Shown here in pieces: positions 15,874 to 22,902 of a DNA stretch of 29,217 nucleotides. The notes beneath the pieces were generated by a model that did not search any database, had not been told where the DNA came from, and saw only the letters and a list, made by a program, of their open reading frames with translations. The position numbers and the translations under genes are program-made. The stretch is from CAYYMH01 sp964472785 (GTDB lineage Bacteria > Zhuqueibacterota > Zhuqueibacteria > Thermofontimicrobiales > Thermofontimicrobiaceae): positions 1 to 29,217 of the forward strand of contig CAYYMH010000053.1 of NCBI GenBank assembly GCA_964472785.1, read 5' to 3'. How positions within the stretch are numbered: the first letter of the stretch is position 1; the number at the start of each line of letters is the position of its first letter.

Positions 15874-17188
15874 ACTCTTTGATAAAGTTTAATTCAACGT
15901 GACCTGTGGGTCCGTTTCTCTGCTTTCCGACAATAATTTCAGCTTGTCCTTCTTTTTCGGTGTCTCCGTACTGTTCCGGACGGTAAATAAAAATGACGAC
16001 ATCTGCATCCTGCTCCAGAGCGCCGGATTCTCTCAAATCCGAAAGCATAGGTTTCCGATCACCACCGCGGGATTCCACTGCCCGGGACAATTGAGATAAT
16101 GCTAAAACCGGAACATCCAGCTCTTTCGCCAGTGCTTTGAGTGACTGAGAAATTGTCGAAATTTCCTGTTGACGACTTTCGCTCCTTGAAGGACCGTGAA
16201 TGAGTTGCAAATAATCAACAACCAGTAAACCAATGCCCTTTTCATATTTCAAGCGTCGTGCTTTCGCTTTTATTTCTAAGATATTCAAAGCCGGCGTATC
16301 ATCGATATAAATCTGAGCGTCAGCTAATTTTCCTACACTTAAGCTTAACTTTTGCCACTCTTCAATCGGTAGTTTCCCACGTCTCACAGCGTTTGAATCG
16401 ACCTTTGCTTCAGCACATAACATACGTAGCGCCAATTGATGATTTGCCATTTCCAGACTAAAAATCCCGATCGGAACACCGTGCTCAATAGCGGCGTTTC
16501 TGGCAATATTTAACGCAAACGCAGTCTTGCCCATCGACGGCCTTCCGGCGATAATAATCAAATCGGAATTTTGGAAACCCGATGTCAAATTATCCAAATT
16601 GGCAAAACCGGAACCAACCCCGGTTATTCCCCCCTCTTTTCCATGAAAACTTTGTATCAATTCCATGGTTTTGTGGAGCGTTTTATATATTTCAGTAAAT
16701 CCCTGTCTCAACTTTTTTTCGGTAAGGGCAAATAGCTCTTTTTCGGATTCGTCCAACAAACTGTAAACGTCACCTTCGTAATCGTAAGCGCGATTGATAA
16801 CTTTTGTGTTTAAATTGATTAATTTTCTCAGCAGCGCTTTTTCTAAAACAATCTTTGCATAATATTCAACATTAGCCGCCGAGGGGACTTTTTCCGAAAG
16901 CTGGATTAAATAATATTTACCCCCAACAGCTTCCAGTTTCTTTTCTTTCTTTAAATAATCGCCCATGGTGATCACATCAATCGGCTGACGCAGATCATTA
17001 AGTTTTACGGCCGCAGTAAAAATGACCTGGTGAGCGGTTTTGTAAAAACAGCTTTCATCCAACAGCTCAACTGCTTTGCCCACGGCGTCAGATTCTATAA
17101 ACATAGAGCCCAGCACCGCCATTTCGGCTTCAACATCCTGCGGTGGCACACGCTCAGTCATATTTTCAGTTTTTACTTTTTCCATCAT
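15812..17188 (-). CDS. dnaB: Replicative DNA helicase DnaB
   Basis: DnaB is the hexameric ring helicase that unwinds the replication fork 5' to 3'. The 458-aa product has the N-terminal domain beginning VPPQDVEAEMAVLGSM, a linker, and a RecA-like ATPase with Walker A GRPSMGKT (215-222), Walker B LLVVDYLQL, and the LSQLSRAVESR and DLRESGALEQDAD motifs. It ends in a short tail after the core. No intein or insertion is present. The ATG at 17188 overlaps the stop of the uracil-DNA glycosylase gene by four bases; a second ATG follows immediately. Its 3' end is overlapped by the Rel/SpoT start region. Confidence 0.97.
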   Translation of the reverse strand: MMEKVKTENMTERVPPQDVEAEMAVLGSMFIESDAVGKAVELLDESCFYKTAHQVIFTAAVKLNDLRQPIDVITMGDYLKKEKKLEAVGGKYYLIQLSEKVPSAANVEYYAKIVLEKALLRKLINLNTKVINRAYDYEGDVYSLLDESEKELFALTEKKLRQGFTEIYKTLHKTMELIQSFHGKEGGITGVGSGFANLDNLTSGFQNSDLIIIAGRPSMGKTAFALNIARNAAIEHGVPIGIFSLEMANHQLALRMLCAEAKVDSNAVRRGKLPIEEWQKLSLSVGKLADAQIYIDDTPALNILEIKAKARRLKYEKGIGLLVVDYLQLIHGPSRSESRQQEISTISQSLKALAKELDVPVLALSQLSRAVESRGGDRKPMLSDLRESGALEQDADVVIFIYRPEQYGDTEKEGQAEIIVGKQRNGPTGHVELNFIKEYALFANPAESYYNEAHAKPF

Positions 17189-17883
17189 TTTTCATACAAC
17201 TTTTGAAACTGTTGAACATCTTCCCATGTTTTATATTTTAAATCAGAATCGCGGAGCAAGGCTGCCGGATGATAGGTGACAATCGCTGTTGTACCATAAA
17301 TTTTGTACTGTGCGCCCCGAAAATCTTTCAACGATTTATTTTGACCCAGCAAATAATTCGCAGCAATTCGCCCCAGTACCAACATAAAACGGGGTTTGAT
17401 TAATCCTATTTGTTGTTCAAATACCTTCCGGCATACTCCCCATTCTTCGGGATTCGGATCCCGATTATTGGGCGGTCGGCATTTCACAACGTTGGTGATA
17501 TAAATATCATTACGAGATAAATTGATCGCTTTCAAAATCTTATCTAAAAGTTTTCCTGCTTCGCCTACGAATGGCTTCCCTTGCTGATCCTCAAAATAAC
17601 CCGGTGCTTCACCGACCAAAATGATATCCGCATCTGCCCTGCCATCCCCTAAAACAACTTTGTTCCTTCCCCTGGACAGCGGACACGCCTGGCAATGCTG
17701 AATGCTTTTTTTCAAATCTTCCAGCGTATTTATTCGAAACTCTTTTCTTTCACTGGCTGCAAAATTTATATCAGCGTTCAGAAATATTTCATCGCCGTAT
17801 TGCTGCTGTTGATTTAACAAATAATTTTTAGTCTGTTCAAGAATTGTCAGATATTCATTTACAGGTAATGAAGCTGAATCCAT
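17185..17883 (-). CDS. udg: Family 4 uracil-DNA glycosylase (Fe-S)
   Basis: This 232-aa enzyme removes uracil from DNA. It belongs to the family-4, iron-sulfur type: C64xxC67 with two later cysteines can bind a 4Fe-4S cluster, the active-site loop is GEAPG (91-95), and the C-terminal motif is HPAALLR. About 50 residues before the first Cys form a low-conservation N-terminal extension that is common in this family. AAGGA stands six bases before the ATG. It sits ten bases after coaBC and overlaps dnaB; in many other bacteria priA occupies this slot after coaBC. Confidence 0.95.
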   Translation of the reverse strand: MDSASLPVNEYLTILEQTKNYLLNQQQQYGDEIFLNADINFAASERKEFRINTLEDLKKSIQHCQACPLSRGRNKVVLGDGRADADIILVGEAPGYFEDQQGKPFVGEAGKLLDKILKAINLSRNDIYITNVVKCRPPNNRDPNPEEWGVCRKVFEQQIGLIKPRFMLVLGRIAANYLLGQNKSLKDFRGAQYKIYGTTAIVTYHPAALLRDSDLKYKTWEDVQQFQKLYEK

Positions 17884-17893
17884 ATAAATTCCT

Positions 17894-19090
17894 TTATTTG
17901 TTTACGAATCGAACAATCCTTTTCATCACTTCATCCGCTACGGCTCGTTTGCTCATCTTCGGAAGTTGCTCCTGATTTCCTGCCGCATCAATAATTGTGA
18001 CTATATTGGTATCAACCTCAAAGCCCGCACCAGGCACTGCCGGATTATTTAAAACAATTAAATCAAGACTTTTTTCCGCTAACTTTTGCCGTGCATTTTG
18101 CATTTCATTTTCAGTTTCAACAGCAAAACCGACCAATATTCTCTTTTCCTTTTTCCTGGCGAGCGTTTTTAAAATATCTTGTGTTTTGACCAATTCAATG
18201 GAAATTGATTCAGCGTTTTTTTTTATTTTTTGGCCTGAATAATTTTTCGGACTGTAATCAGCCACCGCCGCTGCCATTACCACGATGTCCTGATCCTCAA
18301 ATTCAGCTTTAATTTTTTCAGCCATTTCTGCACTTGTCCTCACCGAAATATATTTTATTCCGTTTGCCGCTACCAGTTGTGTCGGACCACTAACCAATGT
18401 GACTTGAGCACCTTCTGCCAACGCAGCTTCTGCAAGAGCGAAACCCATCTTTCCTGTCGCGCGATTGCTGATAAAACGCACCGGATCAATCGGTTCCTCG
18501 GTTCGTCCGGCTGATATGAGTACTTTCTTCCCCTCAAGTTTGTTGCCTTTGAGAAGAATATTTTTCAATTCCTGAACAATCACTTCCTGATCTGCTAATC
18601 GACCGGCGCCATATTCACCACATGCTAAACTCCCTGTTTCTGACTCAATAAAAATGTAGCCACCTTTTTTCAACTTTTCTACGTGCTGACGATAAATCTG
18701 ATTTTTGTACATTTCCATATTCATCGCCGGACAAAATACGACCGGCACATTAGCTGCCATGATTAAGGTGGTTAATAAATTATCAGCGATGCCATTGGCA
18801 ACTTTGTTGATCGTGTTGGCAGTTGCCGGACATACTAAAACGCAATCAGCCCATCGGGCAGCTTCAATATGAATTGTCGTACTATCTCGTTCATTGTCGA
18901 ATAGTGTTGTTAACACTTTACTGTCACTCAGTGTTGAAAAAGTAAGTGGTGTTACAAATTTCGTTGCCGCATCTGTCATCACAACGCGCACCAGAGCATT
19001 CATTTTTTTTAGATCGCGAACGATCTGACAAGCTTTGTATGCTGCGATTCCCCCGGTTACACCAACCAATATTTTTTTACCGGAAAACAT
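17894..19090 (-). CDS. coaBC: Bifunctional phosphopantothenoylcysteine decarboxylase/synthetase
   Basis: CoaBC joins cysteine to 4'-phosphopantothenate and then decarboxylates the product, two steps of coenzyme A synthesis. The CoaC half (1-180) is an FMN flavoprotein with VGVTGGIAAYKA, catalytic His74 in TIHIEAARWAD, and the PAMNMEMYKN motif with its Cys at about 158. The CoaB half (about 185-398) starts with VLISAGRTEEPIDPVRFISNR and contains GKMGFALAEAA and KIKKN. The 398-aa length is standard. It begins eight bases after the rpoZ stop, in the conserved gmk-rpoZ-coaBC order. Confidence 0.96.
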   Translation of the reverse strand: MFSGKKILVGVTGGIAAYKACQIVRDLKKMNALVRVVMTDAATKFVTPLTFSTLSDSKVLTTLFDNERDSTTIHIEAARWADCVLVCPATANTINKVANGIADNLLTTLIMAANVPVVFCPAMNMEMYKNQIYRQHVEKLKKGGYIFIESETGSLACGEYGAGRLADQEVIVQELKNILLKGNKLEGKKVLISAGRTEEPIDPVRFISNRATGKMGFALAEAALAEGAQVTLVSGPTQLVAANGIKYISVRTSAEMAEKIKAEFEDQDIVVMAAAVADYSPKNYSGQKIKKNAESISIELVKTQDILKTLARKKEKRILVGFAVETENEMQNARQKLAEKSLDLIVLNNPAVPGAGFEVDTNIVTIIDAAGNQEQLPKMSKRAVADEVMKRIVRFVNK

Positions 19091-19098
19091 AATAGATT

Positions 19099-19386
19099 TT
19101 ACTCTTTATCACCGTCACCGTAATCATATTTTATTTTTCCTTCAAAAAACTCCTGAAGTGCCAGTTGAGTTGGTTTAGGAAAATTAAACTCATTAATTTC
19201 ATCGAACCTTTCAACATCTTCTTCATCATTCTCTTCATTATCTGAGTCTGATACACCTGTCATCTGTTCAATGATTAATCTCTGTTCATCATTAATCTGC
19301 CGTGCTCGCTTTGCAATAATGATTATCGCTTCATAAACATTATCACTAAATTTTTCAAAATCAATCAGCGATATTGTCGATCCCAT
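19099..19386 (-). CDS. rpoZ: RNA polymerase omega subunit
   Basis: Omega helps assemble RNA polymerase by binding the beta-prime subunit. The 95-aa protein has the family helix NVYEAIIIIAKRARQINDEQR and the C-terminal block PKPTQLALQEFFEGKI. Between them (residues 45-62) lies an acidic stretch DSDNEENDEED that short proteobacterial omegas do not have. AGGAGG stands nine bases before the ATG. Placement between gmk and coaBC confirms the call. Confidence 0.93.
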   Translation of the reverse strand: MGSTISLIDFEKFSDNVYEAIIIIAKRARQINDEQRLIIEQMTGVSDSDNEENDEEDVERFDEINEFNFPKPTQLALQEFFEGKIKYDYGDGDKE

Positions 19387-19457
19387 ATTGTTATTCCTCC
19401 TGAAATCTAATCTTAAGTAAAATTTTGATCCCGCCTAATGCAGCGGAAAACCTTTCA

Positions 19458-20021
19458 TTAATTTTCGTTATCTTTTACAATTCTTAAAACCTGGTCAACC
19501 GTTTCTTCCAAATCTTGATTAACGATAATATAATCAAATTCCGACGATTTTTTCATCTCCAGTGGAATCCTTTTCATCCGCTCTTCAATTTCCGCTTCCG
19601 AATCCGTATTTCTTTTCTTTAATCGCTCCGTCAGCGCTTCCAAAGACGGCGGCTGAATGAAAATTGTGATTGCTCTGCTTCCGAATTTTTCAGCAATTAC
19701 TAAGCTGCCATTGACATCCAAATCAAACAAAACATGCTTCCCGCTCTCAAGATACTTTTTAATCAATCGAGCATCCGTACCGTAGTAAAATCTGTGTACC
19801 TTTTCCCATTCTAAAAACCGATTGTTCTTAATGCCGTCTTTAAATTCTGCTTCACTTACAAAATAGTAGTCAGCACCATCCGTTTCATTCGGACGTGGCT
19901 GTCGTGTTGTTGTAGAAACAGAATAAACAAATCGTTCCGGTTCCCTGCTCAATATCAATTGGATAATCGAAGTCTTTCCGCCTCCCGATGGAGAAGCCAG
20001 CAATATCAATAACCCTTTCAT
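19458..20021 (-). CDS. gmk: Guanylate kinase
   Basis: Gmk phosphorylates GMP to GDP with ATP. From the ATG at 20021 the protein is 187 aa, and the P-loop ASPSGGGKTS sits at residues 9-18; the more common form is GPSGVGKS. The GMP-binding region includes SVSTTTRQPRPNETDGADYYFVS and FLEWEKVHRFYYGT. A TTG at 20048 would add nine residues, but the ATG has GAGTGG six bases upstream and gives the normal length. It lies in the yicC-remA-gmk-rpoZ order. Confidence 0.95.
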   Translation of the reverse strand: MKGLLILLASPSGGGKTSIIQLILSREPERFVYSVSTTTRQPRPNETDGADYYFVSEAEFKDGIKNNRFLEWEKVHRFYYGTDARLIKKYLESGKHVLFDLDVNGSLVIAEKFGSRAITIFIQPPSLEALTERLKKRNTDSEAEIEERMKRIPLEMKKSSEFDYIIVNQDLEETVDQVLRIVKDNEN

Positions 20022-20129
20022 AAATTTCCACTCTGCCGCTTGACCCAAAAGAACTTGTCATTTCTGCTGTTCGCAACTAACTTTCCGCTCTCATTCGCCA
20101 TTTTAAAAACTTTTTTCGTCTTCTTCTGA

Positions 20130-20381
20130 TCAGATTGATTGATTGACATGCGTAGATGCTTTTATCCGGTGCACAATCGTATCCGGCGAATTCGCCGAAA
20201 GAATGACATGATTACTATCAGTCACAATAACGGATTTTGTTTTTTTTCCCATCGTGGCATCTATCAATTTTCCACGTTCCCGGGCTCCGTTGATCATATT
20301 TTTAGAGGGTCGGGAATCCGGTGAAGTAACGGTAATTATCTTTTCAGTTGCAAGATAATTTCGATAACCTATGCTTATCAT
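20130..20381 (-). CDS. remA: RemA-like (DUF370) regulatory protein
   Basis: This 83-aa protein belongs to DUF370. The family member RemA is a DNA-binding activator of biofilm matrix genes in Bacillus subtilis. Visible are the N-terminal strand ISIGYRNYL, the conserved SPDSRPSKNMINGARERGKLIDAT segment (about 20-43) and a KTKSVIVTDSNHVILSA strand pair. AAAGGA lies eight bases before the ATG. The position between yicC and gmk is the classical one for this family even in organisms without matrix genes, so its target here is unknown; a housekeeping role is as likely. Confidence 0.9.
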   Translation of the reverse strand: MISIGYRNYLATEKIITVTSPDSRPSKNMINGARERGKLIDATMGKKTKSVIVTDSNHVILSANSPDTIVHRIKASTHVNQSI

Positions 20382-20434
20382 TTTGTTCGTCCTTTTAAAA
20401 AGTCTTTAAATTATACAACAAAGGATTTAAAGTA

Positions 20435-21316
20435 CTATTCGATATTTTGTACCTGTTCCCGGAGTTTTTCAACCTCCTCTTTTATTTCTACAACCAAATG
20501 CGAAATATCTGCATGATTTGCCTTGGCGCCAATTGTATTCGCTTCTCTTGTCATTTCCTGGAGCAAAAAGTTTAATTTTCGTCCTACTGTATCGTCACTT
20601 TGCAACGACTTCAAAAACATCTTGTTATGGCTATTGAAACGAACGCATTCTTCAGTGACATCCATCCTGTTCATCATCAGGGCGATCTCTGTTTCGAGAC
20701 GATTTTCGTTCAGATCTTCTTCCGAAATAATTTCCTTGACGCGTTCCCTCAGTTTCATGAGATCGCTTTCATGTCTTTCTTTTGATAATTTTTCGATTTC
20801 AGCTACTTTGTTATCCAAATTCTGAATCCGGTTCATTAAATCATTTGCCAATTCCTGACCTTCCTTTTGCCTCATCATCAAAAAATTTTCCAGCGCTTTG
20901 GATAACGTATTTTTAATCGCTTCCCATGTTTTTTCATGAAACTGGCTGTCTTCCTCAAAAGTGAAAATATCTGAAAAACTCAACAAATGATCCAGTTGAA
21001 TTTTTCCGCCAATATTGTAACTCCGCTTGAGTTTTTTAATCAGATTAAGATATGTACGCACCGAATCGTGATTTATTTTCAATCCATTGGTATTCTCTTC
21101 TTCACAGGAATTGACATTAATAAAAATATTGATCCTCCCCCGACTGACATCTTTCTTGACAAACGTCTTCAACTCGGATTCGAGATGATAAAAACTCTTG
21201 GGTAATTTTACCTGAATATCTAAAAATCGATTGTTCACAGACCGGACTTCAGCAACGATCTCAAGCCCGTCATTTTTATATTCCGCCCGCCCAAATCCAG
21301 TCATACTCGACACCAT
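20435..21316 (-). CDS. yicC: YicC-family endoribonuclease
   Basis: YicC/YloC proteins are cytoplasmic endoribonucleases. The product begins MVSSMTGFGRAE, the family's invariant opening, and continues with EVRSVNNRFLDI. A long helical middle region carries ENRLETEIALMMNRMDVTEEC, and the C-terminal DUF1732 block has GRKLNFLLQEMTREANTIGAKAN. The length is 293 aa. A GTG at 21325 would add three residues; the ATG at 21316 has AAGGTGG close upstream and is preferred. A perfect consensus promoter lies about 50 bases upstream, so this is the first gene of the housekeeping operon. Confidence 0.95.
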   Translation of the reverse strand: MVSSMTGFGRAEYKNDGLEIVAEVRSVNNRFLDIQVKLPKSFYHLESELKTFVKKDVSRGRINIFINVNSCEEENTNGLKINHDSVRTYLNLIKKLKRSYNIGGKIQLDHLLSFSDIFTFEEDSQFHEKTWEAIKNTLSKALENFLMMRQKEGQELANDLMNRIQNLDNKVAEIEKLSKERHESDLMKLRERVKEIISEEDLNENRLETEIALMMNRMDVTEECVRFNSHNKMFLKSLQSDDTVGRKLNFLLQEMTREANTIGAKANHADISHLVVEIKEEVEKLREQVQNIE

Positions 21317-21366
21317 TTCAGCCACCTTCAGTAGTCAATTAAAAATAATAAATTAAGTTAGTTTTA

Positions 21367-21395
21367 ATTATACAAAATTTTTTTGAATTTGTCAA
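21367..21395 (-). promoter_or_regulatory. Perfect consensus sigma-70 promoter for the yicC operon
   Basis: On the minus strand TTGACA (21395-21390) and TATAAT (21372-21367) are separated by exactly 17 bases, matching the consensus at all twelve positions with ideal spacing. Transcription would start near 21360, giving a leader of about 45 bases before yicC. It should be a strong constitutive promoter if the housekeeping sigma factor of this organism reads the classical motif. Confidence 0.8.
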
Positions 21396-21720
21396 TTTAT
21401 TTTTTCGGTTTTTTTATTCTTTTTTATGAAGTTACCTATAATTCTGATGAATGCAACCCATGCAGACGTTTTATACGTCAAAAAATTTATTCTTATCGTT
21501 ACAAATTTTGTAGATTTCATGATTTTTTGTTCGGTGCAATTACATTTTTGCTTTATTTCAAAAAAAAGATGAGCATGAATCAAAATAATTTTGTTGTTTA
21601 AATGTCAGGCTAAACAAAAAAAATCATCAGTCAGCGCTTGTTGAGAATTGAAGATAGTAATATCTATCTGCAGGAAATAGTTGACACTTAAAAAATCAAC
21701 ATAGCTTTTTTAACTGAACC
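21396..21720. other. AT-rich intergenic stretch with no recognised gene
   Basis: About 325 bases lie between the yicC promoter and the terminator of the barrel gene. Short ORFs exist on both strands (up to 72 codons) but have low-complexity composition and no ribosome-binding site or family. Small inverted repeats are present, for example GACGT-TTTAT-ACGTC near 21470 and GTTGA...TCAAC near 21680, neither with a convincing T tract. I see no tRNA or riboswitch. A small RNA cannot be excluded. Confidence 0.5.
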
Positions 21721-21753
21721 AAAAAAACTGACAAATTTCCAGTAACTTTGTCA
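21721..21753 (-). terminator. Rho-independent terminator after the PorV-like gene
   Basis: TGACAAA and TTTGTCA (7 bp, perfect) flank an 11-base loop, and on the minus strand the stem is followed by G and seven T. It starts two bases after the TAG stop codon of the barrel gene. It closes the mutS-side transcription unit before the yicC promoter. Confidence 0.75.
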
Positions 21754-21754
21754 A

Positions 21755-22813
21755 CTAAGGTCGCTTAAATTTGTCCTCTTCAATTGTTAATTTTAATGAA
21801 ATTCGGTGAGTGTCACCCAGATCACTGTGGCTTAAAAATGCGTAGTCAACGTGGAGTTTTGGTAATTTGATCCCAACACCAGCAGTAAATCGTCCTGTAT
21901 CTGCTCCGAACCTGATCGCCATCAACTGGCGAAACTGATACTCCAACCCGAAATGGCTATCAAAACTTACATTACCGATATTAAACTGGGATGCGTATCG
22001 CCGATTTTCAAAACGGACATCCACATCCAGCGCGGGAACCAGTCTCCCGGCAATCCAGTTTGTGTTCCAAAAATAGGCAGTACCCAGTTTAAGAGTGGGA
22101 ATAATCGCTTCCTGCCGCCCGGTATCCCAGATCAACAGGGTTGTTGTAACGTCCTGTAAGTTCACACCGACATTTAAATTTTGAGACGGTTTCCACAGAG
22201 CAGCTAAATCAAATCCCATACCCCAGGCCGAATTGTCTCCAATCCCTTTTTTTAATACTTTGATATTCCCGCCATAGTAAAAGGATTCATTGGTCCTGGT
22301 ACCGTAACTAAGAAATACAGCGTACTCTGCGGAATTAAAGTAAATCACCTTATTCGGATCAATCCGTTCATTGCGATCTATGATGCCATTTCCTTCGCCG
22401 GGATCTCCGGTTCCGGGGATTCCATCTTCTCCATAATCAAGCAGAGCATTCTGTGTATTGGGAATATCATCCACACCTAACCTGATCAGAGAAAGGCTTA
22501 GCGCACTGGCACGGCCGAAAGGAACTGCTACCCCGCCATAATTGTAATTCACAATATTGGCAAACCGCTGAGCGTGCATGCCGATTAATTGCGGGTAATT
22601 TATCTGGGCCAGAGATGCCGGATTCCAGTAACCGGCAGTCACATCATTGGTCACCGCCACAAAAGCGCCGCCCATGGCTAATCCCCTTGCCCCGACACCG
22701 GTGGCTAAAAATTCACCAGCGTATTTTGCTTTTACTATATCTCCTGCTTCAGCAAAGGAAGCGAACAAAATGAATATGAATGCTAAAGGTGCGAATAGTT
22801 TACCTGTTTTCAT
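21755..22813 (-). CDS. PorV/PorQ-family outer-membrane protein with acidic Asp/Gly loop
   Basis: This is a 352-aa beta-barrel of the UPF0164/PorV group. Residues 1-23 are a signal peptide (cleaved after AEA). The family signature follows: GARGLAMGGAFVAVTNDVTAGYWNPASL (about 41-68). Repeated amphipathic strands run to the C-terminus. An insertion at about 125-152 is rich in Asp, Gly and Glu (DYGEDGIPGTGDPGEGNG, then DRNERID) and resembles calcium-binding dockerin/EF-hand-like loops. PorV relatives are cargo shuttles of type IX secretion or barrels of unknown role. It lies 89 bases after mutS, and a terminator follows directly. A second, less similar family member sits at 8599-9615. Confidence 0.87.
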   Translation of the reverse strand: MKTGKLFAPLAFIFILFASFAEAGDIVKAKYAGEFLATGVGARGLAMGGAFVAVTNDVTAGYWNPASLAQINYPQLIGMHAQRFANIVNYNYGGVAVPFGRASALSLSLIRLGVDDIPNTQNALLDYGEDGIPGTGDPGEGNGIIDRNERIDPNKVIYFNSAEYAVFLSYGTRTNESFYYGGNIKVLKKGIGDNSAWGMGFDLAALWKPSQNLNVGVNLQDVTTTLLIWDTGRQEAIIPTLKLGTAYFWNTNWIAGRLVPALDVDVRFENRRYASQFNIGNVSFDSHFGLEYQFRQLMAIRFGADTGRFTAGVGIKLPKLHVDYAFLSHSDLGDTHRISLKLTIEEDKFKRP

Positions 22814-22902
22814 AGTGTATCCGTCTTTTTATGGAATTAAACTTGACCCAAATAAATTTTCTGTTTACCGTTAAACTCCGCTGGCAGTGGTCGCGTTTCA
22901 GA

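Noticed and set aside
20022..20048. TTG start for gmk adding nine residues
   Set aside because: The ATG at 20021 has a better placed GAGTGG and gives the standard guanylate kinase N-terminus.
21383..21601. Small ORFs on both strands in the yicC upstream gap
   Set aside because: AT-driven composition with runs of Phe, Tyr, Lys and Ile, no ribosome-binding site, and overlap with the consensus promoter.
8599..22813. A type IX secretion locus
   Set aside because: Two PorV/PorQ-type barrels occur far apart but no PorK/L/M/N, SprA or cargo C-terminal domain gene is in the window.
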